DNA of 64,000 nt from Micromonospora sp. WMMD1128 (GTDB lineage: Bacteria > Actinomycetota > Actinomycetes > Mycobacteriales > Micromonosporaceae). The notes beneath the pieces were generated by a model. That model was not told where the DNA came from. It did no database searches and saw only the letters and a program-made list of their open reading frames with translations. The stretch covers positions 3,361,501 through 3,425,500 of the forward strand of contig NZ_CP114902.1 in NCBI RefSeq assembly GCF_027497235.1, written 5' to 3'. Position 1 is the stretch's first letter. Every line of letters starts with the position of its first letter. This document shows, in pieces, positions 1-8,924 of the stretch. Position numbers and translations under genes: made by a program.

Positions 1-485
1 AAGTCTCCCCGGGCCCCGACGTCGACCGTGCGGGGACGGTCGTCGGGGGTCACCGTGGCCAGGTCGGCCAGGTCGGCCGCGGACACCGACTCGGTGGCGC
101 CGCTCTCGGTCCGGACCTGCCCGGAGGGGCCGCCGGTGGGTGGCACCCTGGCCGCGATCGAGCCCGGCGGGAAGCCTCCCGGCGGCGCCGGCGCCGTCTC
201 GCCGGCGGGCGGTACGGGCGGGGCCACCTGGTTGGGCCGGGTCGGGTCGACGCCGCGGCGGGCCCAGCGTTCCAGGTCGGCCGGCCTGCGGTCGCCGAAG
301 GTGAGCTGGTTGTCGATCTGGCCGATCAGGAAGTGCCGCAGGGCGACCGTGGTCAGGCCGCCGATGCCGACGCTCACCAGCGCCAGCAGCGCCACCACGG
401 AGAGGACCAGGCGGCGGCGCAGCGACCAGCCGGCCAGCCGCCGCCGCAGCCGCCCGCCGAGGTCACTGTGCGGGCTTGAGGACAT
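1..485 (-). CDS. Sensor histidine kinase, N-terminal part (cut by window edge)
   Basis: N-terminal 161 residues of the membrane sensor that should partner the OmpR-type regulator next to it. The protein starts MSSSPHSDLGG and has basic residues and then one hydrophobic segment at about residues 24-46. A Pro/Gly-rich extracytoplasmic stretch follows and runs off the window. No HAMP, HisKA or ATPase motif is visible because the C-terminus is missing, so the kinase assignment rests on context and on the TM-plus-loop layout. The ATG lies 23 bp inside the 3' end of the regulator gene in another frame, which indicates translational coupling. The signal sensed cannot be read. Confidence 0.75.
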   Translation of the reverse strand, partial: MSSSPHSDLGGRLRRRLAGWSLRRRLVLSVVALLALVSVGIGGLTTVALRHFLIGQIDNQLTFGDRRPADLERWARRGVDPTRPNQVAPPVPPAGETAPAPPGGFPPGSIAARVPPTGGPSGQVRTESGATESVSAADLADLATVTPDDRPRTVDVGARGD

Positions 486-1203
486 AGCCCGCGCCACGCA
501 GCGTGTGGATCATGGGTGTCCGGCCCGCGTCGATCTTCTTGCGCAGGTACGAGATGTAGAGCTCGACCACGTTCGCCTGGCCGCCGAAGTCGTAGTTCCA
601 CACCCGGTCCAGGATCTGCGCCTTGCTCAGCACCCGGCGGGGGTTGCGCATCAGGTAGCGCAGCAGCTCGAACTCGGTGGCGGTGAGCGTGATCAGGTCG
701 TCGCCGCGGCGTACCTCGTGGCTGTCCTCGTCGAGGCTGAGGTCGCCGACGGTGAGCACCGCCTCCTCCCGCGCGGCGACCGCGAACCCGGTGCGGCGCA
801 GCAGGGCGCGCAGCCGGGCGATCACCTCCTCCAGGCTGAACGGCTTGGTCACGTAGTCGTCGCCGCCGACGGTGAGCCCGGCGATGCGCTCCTCCACCGC
901 GTCCCGGGCGGTCAGGAACAACACCGGCACGCTCGGTGACTGCTCGCGCAGGCGGCGCAGCACCTGGAACCCGTCCAGGTCCGGCAGCATCACGTCGAGC
1001 ACGACGGCGTCCGGCCGGAACTGGCGGGCCGTGCTGATCGCCGCCATCCCGTTGCCGGCGGCGGCCACCTGCCAGCCCTCGTAGCGCAGGGCCATCGAGA
1101 GCAGGTCGGTGAGCGTCGGCTCGTCGTCCACCACCAACACCCGCACCGGCTCACCGTCGGGTCGGCGCAGCTCGATGCGGCCCTGCGCGGCCTGCCCGTT
1201 CAT
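463..1203 (-). CDS. OmpR/PhoB-family response regulator
   Basis: Two-component transcription factor of 246 aa. The receiver domain (about residues 20-135) has the acidic pair D26/D27, phospho-acceptor D70 in VVLDVMLPDLDG, the LFLTARD switch Thr and Lys in VTKPF. A winged-helix DNA-binding domain follows (about 150-243: TATEFELLRYLM, VVELYISYLRKKID, TLRGAGYVL). Three in-frame ATGs lie close together. The third, MNGQAAQ, has GGGGAG 7 nt upstream and was chosen. The gene overlaps the sensor kinase ATG by 23 bp. A Ser/Thr kinase gene is divergent, 182 bp away. Targets are unknown. Confidence 0.93.
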   Translation of the reverse strand: MNGQAAQGRIELRRPDGEPVRVLVVDDEPTLTDLLSMALRYEGWQVAAAGNGMAAISTARQFRPDAVVLDVMLPDLDGFQVLRRLREQSPSVPVLFLTARDAVEERIAGLTVGGDDYVTKPFSLEEVIARLRALLRRTGFAVAAREEAVLTVGDLSLDEDSHEVRRGDDLITLTATEFELLRYLMRNPRRVLSKAQILDRVWNYDFGGQANVVELYISYLRKKIDAGRTPMIHTLRGAGYVLKPAQ

Positions 1204-1385
1204 GACCATGCTCCCCATCGTGGGCGCACCCGCTGTACCGGCGCTGTCCCGATCCTGTGTACCAGCTGTGCCCGTGGCGCGCGGCGCATCCGGGCGGGTC
1301 GGTCGCCGTACACCCCTCGCGGTTTGCACAGCTCGGGGCGTGGGTAGCGGGTTCGGGGGGACCGGATGACGGCAGGGAGTTTTCG

Positions 1386-2333
1386 ATGAGGACGCTGGGC
1401 GGGCGGTACGAGCTCGAACAGCGAGCCGCGCTGGGTGGCATGTCCGAGGTGTGGCGGGCACACGACCGGGTGTTGGACCGCACGGTCGCGATCAAGCTGA
1501 TCTCACCCGGCCTGGACGGCGACGCCGGTTCGGTGGAGCGGATCCGGGCCGAGGCCCGCTCGGCGGCGCGACTGGTGCACCCGAACGTCGCAAGCGTGCA
1601 CGACTTCGGCACGGCCACGCTGCCGGACGGGCGGCCGGTCCCGTACATCGTGATGGAGCTGGCCGAGGGGGAGACGCTCGCCGCACACCTGCGCGCCGGC
1701 CCGCTGGACTGGCGCATCGCGGTGCGGGTCTGCGCCGAGGTGTGCGCCGCGCTGGCCGCCGCGCACGGCCACGGCATCGTGCACCGGGACGTGAAACCGG
1801 CGAACGTGATCCTCACGCCGTCCGGCGTGAAGGTGCTCGACTTCGGCATCGCCACCCCGGCCGGAGCGCCGGACCGCACGCCGGAGGGGATGGTGGTGGG
1901 CACCCCGGCCTACCTGGCTCCGGAGCAGCTCGACCGGCAACCGGCAACCCCGGCCGCCGACATGTACGCCCTGGGCGTGCTGCTCTACTACTGCCTGACC
2001 GGCCGCCTGCCCTACGACGCCGACAGCGCCACCCAACTGCTCGGCGTACGCCGCCGCCGGCCGCCCCGGCCCCTGCCGGAGGTCCCCGGGCTGCCGTCGG
2101 AGGTGGCCGAGCTGTGCGAGCGCTGCCTCGACTCCGACCCGACCGCGCGCCCGACGAGCGCGATGGCCGCGTTGCTGCTGGCCGAGGCGGTCGACGCCCG
2201 GATCTACGTGCCGATGACCGTGCTGCTCCCCCGGCAGCGCGCCCCGGAGGTGTCGCCGTGGACCCGCCGGGCCGCCGCGGAGGCGACCGAGGCGATGGCC
2301 CTGGAGGCAGCCACAAGCGGTCGGGTGCGCTGA
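1386..2333 (+). CDS. Soluble Ser/Thr protein kinase
   Basis: Hanks-type kinase of 315 aa. Visible motifs are the variant glycine loop LGGMSEVW, VAIK with the ATP-binding Lys, catalytic loop HRDVKPANV, DFGIA, GTPAYLAPEQ and DMYALGVLLYYCLTG. After the catalytic domain (about residues 8-265) there is only a short tail with no membrane segment and no PASTA repeats, so the protein is predicted cytosolic. ATG 1386 was chosen because AGGGAG lies just upstream. An in-frame start further left would add a Pro-rich extension without support. Its N-terminal lobe closely resembles that of the kinase at 29936-31363, suggesting paralogues. Substrates are unknown. Confidence 0.93.
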   Translation: MRTLGGRYELEQRAALGGMSEVWRAHDRVLDRTVAIKLISPGLDGDAGSVERIRAEARSAARLVHPNVASVHDFGTATLPDGRPVPYIVMELAEGETLAAHLRAGPLDWRIAVRVCAEVCAALAAAHGHGIVHRDVKPANVILTPSGVKVLDFGIATPAGAPDRTPEGMVVGTPAYLAPEQLDRQPATPAADMYALGVLLYYCLTGRLPYDADSATQLLGVRRRRPPRPLPEVPGLPSEVAELCERCLDSDPTARPTSAMAALLLAEAVDARIYVPMTVLLPRQRAPEVSPWTRRAAAEATEAMALEAATSGRVR

Positions 2334-2409
2334 GCGTACTCCCTGATCGGCGGCGGTTTCGCCGGTCGGCGGTCGGGAACGCCCGCCGGTGAGTGACGGG
2401 AGGAACGCG

Positions 2410-2838
2410 ATGCCGGATCCGAGTTCCTGGCTGACCGAGACGGCCACGGCGACCGCGGCGGGCGGTCATGTACGCACCGACGACGGCGGTCTCTCCTCCG
2501 CCCTGGCGTCCCCGCTGGCGCCGCACTGCACCGGCCTGACACCGGAGCAGCTCCTGGCCGCCGCGTTCGCCTCCTGCCTGCACCACGCCGCGGTGGAGGC
2601 CGCCGGGAAGATCACCGACGAGGCGCACACCGTGCAGGTGACCGCAGAGGCGCGGCTGGGCCGCGACGACGACGGCCGCTACCGGGCCGACGTGCACGCC
2701 GAGATCTCCTCGGCCGGGCTCACCCGCGAGCAGCTTGCCGACCTGGTCGCGAACGCCGACCAGCTCTGGCCGTTCTCCAGCGGCGACCCGAGCCGTCACC
2801 GGCTCACGGTCACCCCGGCCGAGAACGGCCGGCACTGA
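2410..2838 (+). CDS. Ohr/OsmC-family protein lacking the usual second cysteine
   Basis: Small alpha/beta protein (142 aa) of the OsmC/Ohr group, which reduces organic hydroperoxides with a reactive/resolving Cys pair. The first helix carries the peroxidatic-type Cys, C56 in FASCLHHAA. At the place of the Ohr CPYS motif this protein reads WPFS (W120), so the canonical resolving Cys is absent. Another Cys, C40 (PHCTG), lies 16 residues before C56. Start chosen at ATG 2410 because GGGAGG sits about 6 nt upstream. The gene follows the Ser/Thr kinase by 76 bp. Peroxidase activity is uncertain given the missing Cys. Confidence 0.85.
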   Translation: MPDPSSWLTETATATAAGGHVRTDDGGLSSALASPLAPHCTGLTPEQLLAAAFASCLHHAAVEAAGKITDEAHTVQVTAEARLGRDDDGRYRADVHAEISSAGLTREQLADLVANADQLWPFSSGDPSRHRLTVTPAENGRH

Positions 2839-2847
2839 GCGGCCGGT

Positions 2848-3807
2848 TCACCAGCGGAAGCCGGCGGTGACCGCACGATGGTCGGTGTCCGGCGTGTGCA
2901 CCACGCCGGCCCGGGTCGGGGTGAGCCCCCGGTAGAGGACGTGGTCCGGGCGGGTCACCGGCACCTCCGCCGGCCAGGTGAAGCCGAAACCCTGCCCGGC
3001 CTCGGCCTGCGCGTCGCCGAGCAGCCGGGTCAGCGGGTCGAGGGCCCGGTCGGTGGTGGCCGTGTTGAGGTCGCCGAGCACCACCAGCCGGTCGGCCGGG
3101 TCGGCACGGACGGTGCCGGCCAGCGCCGCGACGGTCTCGTCCCGGGTGGTCGTGTGGCCGGCCCGCGCGGACCCCAGGTGTACGACGTACACCGTCAGGT
3201 CGCCCTCGGGGGCCGCCACCACGGCGCGCAGGGCACGGTCCCAGCCCAGTCCGGTGTCCACGCCGTGGGCCTCGCGGATCGGCCAGCGACTCCACAGCGC
3301 GACCGTGGAGACCGCCGTCCGGTGCGGGTAGCGGCCGGCCAGCGCGGGCGCGACCCGCGCGTCGTCGTCGACCTCCTGCAACCCGATCAGGTCCGGCGCA
3401 TCCCCGGCCAGCGCGCCGACGGTGGCGGCCGGGTCGGGGTTGCCGGCCCGCAGGTTCTGGCTGGCCACCCGGACCACGGTGGCGTCCGCGACGGCGGGCG
3501 GGGGCAGCCAGGCGCGGCCGTAGAGACCGGCCCAGACCAACGCCGGCAGCAGCACGACGAGCAGCGCCCGGCGGGAGCGGCACAGCAACGCCGCGAGCCC
3601 GAGCAGGGGTACGCCGAGGCCGAGCAGCGGGACGGCGCTGTCGACCAGGCTGCCCAGACCACGCACGTTGGGGACCGCCCGGTGGCCGGCGAGGAGCACG
3701 GCGAGCAGCGCGGCGCAGACGATGACGATCGTGCCCCGCCGACTCCGGCGGCCGGCGGGCTCTCCGCCGGCCCGCTCGTCGACCATCTGCCCCGTCACCG
3801 TCCGCAT
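2848..3807 (-). CDS. Membrane endonuclease/exonuclease/phosphatase family protein
   Basis: About 319 aa. Residues 25-110 hold two to three hydrophobic segments (TIVIVCAALLAVLLAG, VPLLGLGVPLLGLAALL, ALLVVLLPALVWAGLYG). A metal-dependent EEP domain of the DNase I/sphingomyelinase fold follows: ASQNLRAGN, LIGLQEVDDD, VVHLGSAR, VVLGDLNTA, PDHVLYRG and TDHRAV with the C-terminal catalytic His. Such TM-EEP proteins are common in actinobacteria and usually have no proven substrate. ATG 3807 was taken; the in-frame ATG at 3786 is equally possible. It converges on the Ohr-like gene 9 bp away. Confidence 0.85.
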   Translation of the reverse strand: MRTVTGQMVDERAGGEPAGRRSRRGTIVIVCAALLAVLLAGHRAVPNVRGLGSLVDSAVPLLGLGVPLLGLAALLCRSRRALLVVLLPALVWAGLYGRAWLPPPAVADATVVRVASQNLRAGNPDPAATVGALAGDAPDLIGLQEVDDDARVAPALAGRYPHRTAVSTVALWSRWPIREAHGVDTGLGWDRALRAVVAAPEGDLTVYVVHLGSARAGHTTTRDETVAALAGTVRADPADRLVVLGDLNTATTDRALDPLTRLLGDAQAEAGQGFGFTWPAEVPVTRPDHVLYRGLTPTRAGVVHTPDTDHRAVTAGFRW

Positions 3808-4119
3808 CGTATCGAGCGGCCCCGGCGCCGGTGGACCCGATTCCGGTACGCGGACAGGTCCACCGCCAGCACCACAGGTCATGACCCGTGCGACCGGCGC
3901 GGCCTGGGTCGAACGGCCGATGCCGCCGTTCGGGTCGACACCGGCCCGCTCGTGCCCGAATCACCCCGTCCAATCTGACATAGACGTCTTTACGGACACG
4001 AACGGATGGCCCGTTATGGGGGCTCGTGACGGTAATGCGGGGGTCGATTCCGGCGAATTGTGGCGCATGCCACCAACCAGCCCGATGGCAAGCGCCCGCA
4101 AGATCTCTAACCTCGGCGG
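3808..4119. other. Intergenic region, 312 bp, between divergent genes
   Basis: Lies between the leftward EEP gene and the rightward lysozyme-like gene, so it must hold both promoters. It is locally more AT-rich around 3965-4000 (aatctgacatagacgtcttt) than its surroundings. No ribosome binding site, riboswitch consensus or strong hairpin was recognised, and short ORFs here look spurious. Confidence 0.4.
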
Positions 4120-4947
4120 GTGCATGCCGACCACGACGACTCCCAGCCCTTGCCCGCGAAGCGCCCGGCCGGCCGAACGATCGACCCGGCATCGGCCGGA
4201 CGGAGGGTGGGGCGTCATCGCGCCGCGGAGCCGCCCCGGCGCGGGCCGGCCCGGTCCGTCCCCGGCCGGATCGCGGTGACCACCGGCATCACCTGCTGTC
4301 TCGGCCTGGTCGGCGTGGCCGGGGTCGGCGAGGCCCGGCAGTCGCACCCGGACGTACGCGAGGCGCTCGCCGACCGGGCCGCCGTCGAGCAGCGGGCCTC
4401 CCGGGACTTCACCCGCGCCGCCCCACCGGTCGCCGCGCCCGCGCCGATCGCCACGCCCAGCCCGACACCGACGCGGAAGAAGGCGCCGAAGAAGGTCGTC
4501 CGCCCCCGGCACCCGCGGCCCGTCGCCGGCCTGGACCAGCGGCAGATGGACAACGCGAAGGCCATCGTCGACGTCGGACGGGACATGAGGCTGCCGCGCC
4601 GGGCGATGGTGGTGGCGGTGGCCACCGCCATGCAGGAGAGCGACCTCTACAACCTGGCCAGCGACGTGGTGCCCGCGTCCTTCGACCACCCACACCAGGG
4701 CAGCGGCTCCGACCACGACTCGGTCGGGCTGTTCCAGCAGCGCCCGAGCAGCGGCTGGGGCACGGTCGCCGAACTCATGCGGCCGGCGTACGCCGCCCGG
4801 GCGTTCCTCACCGCGCTCGTCGAGGTGCGCGGCTGGGCGGACATGAGCGTCACCGGCGCGGCCCAGGCGGTGCAGGTCTCCGCGTTCCCCGACGCGTACG
4901 CCAAGCACGAGAAGCGGGCCGTCACGGTGGTGGCGGCGCTGGCCTGA
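4120..4947 (+). CDS. Secreted or anchored lysozyme-like cell-wall protein
   Basis: 275 aa. A basic N-terminal region is followed by a hydrophobic stretch (about residues 52-68, VTTGITCCLGLVGVAGVG), consistent with a non-cleaved anchor or late signal sequence. A Pro/Ala/Thr/Lys linker comes next. The C-terminal domain (about 150-270) has the pattern NAKAIVDVGRDM, VAVATAMQESDLYNL, DHDSVGLFQQRPSSGWG and a Tyr/Ala-rich end. This is typical of the small actinobacterial lysozyme/transglycosylase-like domain, with E in AMQES as the probable catalytic acid. GTG 4120 is the likely start although its ribosome site is weak. Role in peptidoglycan turnover is inferred. Confidence 0.75.
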   Translation: MHADHDDSQPLPAKRPAGRTIDPASAGRRVGRHRAAEPPRRGPARSVPGRIAVTTGITCCLGLVGVAGVGEARQSHPDVREALADRAAVEQRASRDFTRAAPPVAAPAPIATPSPTPTRKKAPKKVVRPRHPRPVAGLDQRQMDNAKAIVDVGRDMRLPRRAMVVAVATAMQESDLYNLASDVVPASFDHPHQGSGSDHDSVGLFQQRPSSGWGTVAELMRPAYAARAFLTALVEVRGWADMSVTGAAQAVQVSAFPDAYAKHEKRAVTVVAALA

Positions 4948-4959
4948 CGCGGGCGTCCG

Positions 4960-5406
4960 TCAGGCGTGCTTCGGGAGCACGACCACCCGGCCGAAGAACT
5001 CGTCGATGCGGCGCACCACGTCGTTGAAGTCGTCCAGGTCGATCGGCTTGGTCACGTACGCGTTGGCCTGGAGCGTGTAGCTGCTCACCACGTCGGTGTC
5101 GGCGTTGGAGGTGGTCAGCACCACGATCGGGATGGTCCGCAGGTTCTCGTCCCGCTTGACCTCGCCGAGCACCTGCCGCCCGTCCATCCGAGGCATGTTG
5201 AGGTCGAGCAGGATGACGTCCGGTCGCCGCGCCTCGGCGTGCCGACCCTCGCGACGGAGGAACTCCATCGCCTCCTGACCGTCGGCGACCACGTCGATGA
5301 CCTTCTCGACGTCGGAATCCTCAAGCGCTTCCTCGATCATCAGGACATCGCCCGGATCGTCGTCCACCACCAGGATACGAACGGGGTTGGGGCTGGGCTG
5401 ACCCAT
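4960..5406 (-). CDS. Single-domain response regulator (Rcp1-like)
   Basis: Receiver-only protein of 148 aa: ILVVDDDPGD, DVILLDLNMPRMDG with the phospho-acceptor Asp, PIVVLTTSNAD and VTKPIDLDDF. The insertions and the EFFGRVVVLP tail match the Rcp1/CheY-like class that often partners phytochrome-type or hybrid kinases. There is no output domain. AGGTAG lies 5 nt before the ATG. No cognate kinase is adjacent. It lies next to STAS and SpoIIE genes, which suggests participation in the same signalling network, but this is contextual only. Confidence 0.92.
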   Translation of the reverse strand: MGQPSPNPVRILVVDDDPGDVLMIEEALEDSDVEKVIDVVADGQEAMEFLRREGRHAEARRPDVILLDLNMPRMDGRQVLGEVKRDENLRTIPIVVLTTSNADTDVVSSYTLQANAYVTKPIDLDDFNDVVRRIDEFFGRVVVLPKHA

Positions 5407-5476
5407 GGGGCTACCTGCTTCGTCTCGAGGAGGGCGCCGACCGCACGGCCGGCCGCTGGCGGGGAAATCTATCCGA

Positions 5477-5824
5477 TCAGGCGCTGGCCGACCGCGTCGG
5501 GTCGAACGTGTCGCGATCGTGGCGTAGCACCTCGGCCAGGCCGGTCACCTGGAGCACCCGGGCCACGCGGCCGGTCGCTCCGGTGAGCCGCAGCCACCCG
5601 CCGTCGTCGGCGACGAGGTTGTCCCCCCGGACGAAGGCGGCGATGCCGGTGGAGTCGCAGAACGTCAACTCGCTGAGATCGAGCAGCAGCTCACGCCGGC
5701 CCTCGGCGATGAGCCGGTCGATCGTCGCGCTCAGCGTCCCGACCGTGCTCAGGTCGAGTTCGCCGGCGAGCCGAAGGCAGGCGCCGGCCTCGCCGCGCCG
5801 GGCATGCGTGACGGTGAACGTCAC
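5477..5824 (-). CDS. STAS-domain anti-sigma-factor antagonist
   Basis: 115-aa STAS protein of the SpoIIAA/RsbV type. The fold signature is LAGELDLSTVGTL ... ELLLDLSELTFCDSTGIAAF, where the Ser/Thr in CDSTG is the expected phosphorylation site. Start chosen at GTG 5824 because AGAGGGG lies about 5 nt upstream. Partner switching would require an anti-sigma kinase (RsbW type), which is not in the window. The SpoIIE-type phosphatase three genes away on the same strand is the obvious candidate to dephosphorylate it. Confidence 0.9.
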   Translation of the reverse strand: MTFTVTHARRGEAGACLRLAGELDLSTVGTLSATIDRLIAEGRRELLLDLSELTFCDSTGIAAFVRGDNLVADDGGWLRLTGATGRVARVLQVTGLAEVLRHDRDTFDPTRSASA

Positions 5825-5900
5825 CGTGGCCCCTCTCGCTCCCACCGCAGGCGAACCCTTGCAGTGCAGCAAGTATAGGGGGTGTGCGGTGTTTCGCGGC

Positions 5901-6953
5901 TCAGCGGCCCGCCGCCGCCGCGGACCGGCCGCCCACCACGGCGCGCCCCCGGCCGAGGAAACCGGCCGCGCGCGGGAAGTCGCGCAACTCGTGTCCATAG
6001 TGGTCCAGGGTGAGCCCGACCGCAGCCGCCGGCACGCCGCGGCTGACGAGAATCTCCACCAGCCACTCGACGAACTCGGCGAACAGCGTCCCGTCGTCCA
6101 CGTAGAGCGCGGCGGCCAGGAAGTCGACGATGTAGCCGAGGTCGCCGACTGTCGAGTCGAGCTGCGCCGGGGTGTAGTCGGTCACCGCCGGCACCCGCGC
6201 ACGCAGGTCGGCGAGCGCGCTGTCGATCAGCTCACCGCGCCGCTTGACCAGGCTGGCGTACTCGTCGTCGGCGAGGTGGTCCAGGCGCGCGGGCGGCGTC
6301 GCGCGCAGCGCCCGGTCGTCGGCGACCAGATCGGCCGCGGTCGGTGCGTCCGGTGCCCACGCCACCCCGAGCACGCGCGCCCAGCGGCCGTCCGAGCCGA
6401 ACCCGCGCCCGCCCACCACCACCGGCACATCGGAGCGGCGGCACGCCTCGATCATCCGATGGGCGTGCGGCAGCCGCATCGGCAGGGCACACGCCAGGGC
6501 CACCGCGTCGGCGTCGTACCGGTGCAGGTAGGACACCAGATGCGCGGCCGGCACGCTGGCGCCGAGGAAGACGACCTGCCAGCCCCGCAGCCGCAGCACC
6601 TCGGCGACCAGGCGGGCCGGCAACGCGTGCCACTCACCGTCCATGCAGGCCATCACGATCCGGCCGCGGGTCGGGCGGGGATCGGCGTACGCGGCCACCG
6701 CGGCCACCACCCGCTCGCTGATGTGGGTGGCGGCGTGCTCCTGGGCGACGCTCCACTCGTTGCGCGCCCACCGCTCCCCCACCTCGGCCTGGGCCGGGGC
6801 GACCAGGTCGAGCAGGACCCGCTCGGCCGGCACACCGGCCTCCAGCAGCTCCCGGGCCACCGTCACGGCGCCCTGCTCGTCGGCCTCGGCCAGGCACTCC
6901 AGATAGCCGGGGAAGGCGCGGACCGGGTCGGCCCCGGTGCTCGTCGCGGTCAC
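5901..6953 (-). CDS. Cobalamin-binding-domain protein coupled to SpoIIE phosphatase
   Basis: 350 aa. The N-terminal helical cap (about residues 10-90, ARELLEAGVPAERVLLDLVAPAQAEVGERW ... EHAATHISERVVAAV) is the B12-binding-2 type. It is followed by a Rossmann-like B12-binding domain with GEWHALP (H109), which resembles the E-x-H signature of CarH-type photosensors rather than classic DxHxxG. VVFLGASVPAAHL and PVVVGGRGFG follow. The C-terminal about 130 residues are helical and unassigned. GTG start overlaps the SpoIIE stop codon as GTGA, so the two are translationally coupled. A light- or B12-dependent input to the phosphatase is inferred, not shown. Confidence 0.85.
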   Translation of the reverse strand: MTATSTGADPVRAFPGYLECLAEADEQGAVTVARELLEAGVPAERVLLDLVAPAQAEVGERWARNEWSVAQEHAATHISERVVAAVAAYADPRPTRGRIVMACMDGEWHALPARLVAEVLRLRGWQVVFLGASVPAAHLVSYLHRYDADAVALACALPMRLPHAHRMIEACRRSDVPVVVGGRGFGSDGRWARVLGVAWAPDAPTAADLVADDRALRATPPARLDHLADDEYASLVKRRGELIDSALADLRARVPAVTDYTPAQLDSTVGDLGYIVDFLAAALYVDDGTLFAEFVEWLVEILVSRGVPAAAVGLTLDHYGHELRDFPRAAGFLGRGRAVVGGRSAAAAGR

Positions 6954-8776
6954 GCGGGCTGCTCCCTCGCTCGGTCGGCGTTGGTCGGGCCGGGCACCGC
7001 GTGCAGGTGCCGGGACGCGCGGCCGGACGGACCCGTCGCCCGCAGCGCGAGCACCGCGATGTCGTCGTGGTCGCCGTGGGCCAGCCAGTCGCAGGTCACC
7101 TGCTCGACCCGCTCGGCCAGCGCCGCCGCGGGCATCCGATGGCAGCCGGCCACGGCGGTGAGCAGCCGCTCGGCGCCGAACTGCTCGTCGCCGCGCCGCC
7201 CACCCCGCGCCTCGGTCACGCCGTCGCTGTAGAGCAGGCACGTCTCCCCCGGCGCCAGGTGCACGGTCACCTCGCCGATCCGCGGGTCCGGCACCACGCC
7301 GATCAGCATCCCGCTCAACGGCACCACCTCGACCGCGCCGGACTCGCGCAGCACCAGCGGAGGCAGGTGCCCGCCGCCGGCCAGGGTCAGGGTCAGCCCG
7401 CCGTCGCGGTGCGGTCGGCTCACGCCGAGCACCATGGTCGCGAACCGACCCTGCCCGTGAGCCTGGGTCGTCTCCAGCAGCGCGTCGTTGAGCAGCTTCA
7501 GCAACCGGCCCGGCTGCGACTCGACCCGGTGCAGCGCGTGCAGGCACTGGCGGAGCTGCCCGGTGAAAACCGCCGCCTCCACGCCCTTGCCCGACACGTC
7601 ACCGAGGAAGAAGACCGAGCCGCCGTCGGCGAGCCGGTGGGAGCCGTAGAAGTCGCCGCCGATGCGCAACCCGGCCTGCGCCGGCCGGTAGGCCGTGCCC
7701 CACTGCCCGCCCGAGACCGCGGCCGGCTCGACCGGCAGCAGGCTGGCCTGCAGGGTGTCGGCGACCTCGGCCTGCTCGCGGTAGAGCAGGGCGGTGGTCA
7801 GCGCCGCGCCGGCCCGGGCCGCAAACGCCCGGACCAGGTCGACGTCGGCCTCGTCGTACCAGCGACCGGCCCGGCGGGCCACCAGCAGCACACCGGCCGG
7901 CGACTCCCGGCCGGGCAGGGGCACCACCCGGGCGGTCGCGCCGGGCACGTCGAGGCCGGGCAGCCAACCGGCCTCGGCGGCCTGCTCGGCCAGCCAGTCC
8001 AGCGCGTGCGGCTCGGCGCCGGCGAGACCGGCCTCGATCGCCGCGGGCAGCGCGGAGGCGGGCAGCACGCCGGTATCCACGGCGGGGGCCTCGTCGTCCG
8101 CGCGCACCGCCCGCCACCAGCGGGCCCGTCCGGCGCGCGGGGCCAGCACCAGCACCGCCACGTCGGCCACCGCGGGCACCGCGAGCCGTGCCACGGCGGC
8201 GGCGGCGCGGTCGGGGTGCAGCGGATTGCCGAGCTTCTCGCCGACCACGGCGAGGAACAGCGAACGAGCCCGTTCGGCGAGCAGCGCGTCGGCCCGGCTG
8301 ACGCTCTCGGTGACGTCCTCCACGTACCAGCAGCGCCGGCCGCGCGAGAGCGACACCGGACGCAGCCGCAGCCGCCGTCCGTGGTGGGTGAACTCGGCCG
8401 GGCCGTCGCCGTGCAGGGGCGCCACCGCGGCGGCGGCGAGCACCTCGCCGGGCGCCACCTCGGGGACGAGGCGTTCCGCTACCGGGCTCACCTGACGCAC
8501 CACGCCGTCGGCGTCGCAGACGATGAGGCCTTCGCGGAAGTGCTCCACCACCTCGGACCACTCGGGTACGGCGGCGATGTCGAAGTCGGGGGCCAGCGGT
8601 GGGAGCTCGGACGTGGTCGCGGCGACGGCGGACCACGCCGGAGCCCGTGCGGCACTCGTCGTGGAGATCCGTCCGTCGCCCGGGTCGGAACCCCTGACGT
8701 CGGAAGCAGTCACCAGCGGGGCCCCACTCTCCTCGTCGACATCCGTCGGGTGCCGAAACCCGGCACCCGTGGTCAC
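6950..8776 (-). CDS. PAS-GAF-SpoIIE (PP2C-type) serine phosphatase
   Basis: 608 aa. PAS-like domain about residues 75-150 (EHFREGLIVCDADGVVRQVS), GAF domain about 165-330, then a SpoIIE/RsbU phosphatase domain about 350-575. The metal-binding motifs are RIGGDFYG, GDVSGKGVEAA, LYSDGVTEAR and HDDIAVLAL. Members dephosphorylate STAS antagonists to release alternative sigma factors. Start is GTG 8776. The stop overlaps the GTG of the cobalamin-binding gene. It is divergent from two STAS genes 148 bp away, its likely substrates together with the STAS protein at 5477-5824. Confidence 0.93.
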   Translation of the reverse strand: MTTGAGFRHPTDVDEESGAPLVTASDVRGSDPGDGRISTTSAARAPAWSAVAATTSELPPLAPDFDIAAVPEWSEVVEHFREGLIVCDADGVVRQVSPVAERLVPEVAPGEVLAAAAVAPLHGDGPAEFTHHGRRLRLRPVSLSRGRRCWYVEDVTESVSRADALLAERARSLFLAVVGEKLGNPLHPDRAAAAVARLAVPAVADVAVLVLAPRAGRARWWRAVRADDEAPAVDTGVLPASALPAAIEAGLAGAEPHALDWLAEQAAEAGWLPGLDVPGATARVVPLPGRESPAGVLLVARRAGRWYDEADVDLVRAFAARAGAALTTALLYREQAEVADTLQASLLPVEPAAVSGGQWGTAYRPAQAGLRIGGDFYGSHRLADGGSVFFLGDVSGKGVEAAVFTGQLRQCLHALHRVESQPGRLLKLLNDALLETTQAHGQGRFATMVLGVSRPHRDGGLTLTLAGGGHLPPLVLRESGAVEVVPLSGMLIGVVPDPRIGEVTVHLAPGETCLLYSDGVTEARGGRRGDEQFGAERLLTAVAGCHRMPAAALAERVEQVTCDWLAHGDHDDIAVLALRATGPSGRASRHLHAVPGPTNADRAREQPA

Positions 8777-8924
8777 GTCTCGTCACCCCACCCTACGCCG
8801 GTCCGGCCGCACCGCCACCCGAGCGCGCCGCCGGGTGACGGACGCGCGCCGAGCGGTCCGGTTGCGGGGTTGTTACGATCCGAACGTGCCTGCCCGACCG
8901 GCAGCTTGCGGAAAGGCGTGATGA

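Noticed and set aside
8881..8900. TACGAT followed by a GTG at 8886 as a leaderless start for the first STAS gene
   Set aside because: That GTG is not in the STAS frame; the STAS start at 8925/8928 has its own ribosome site.
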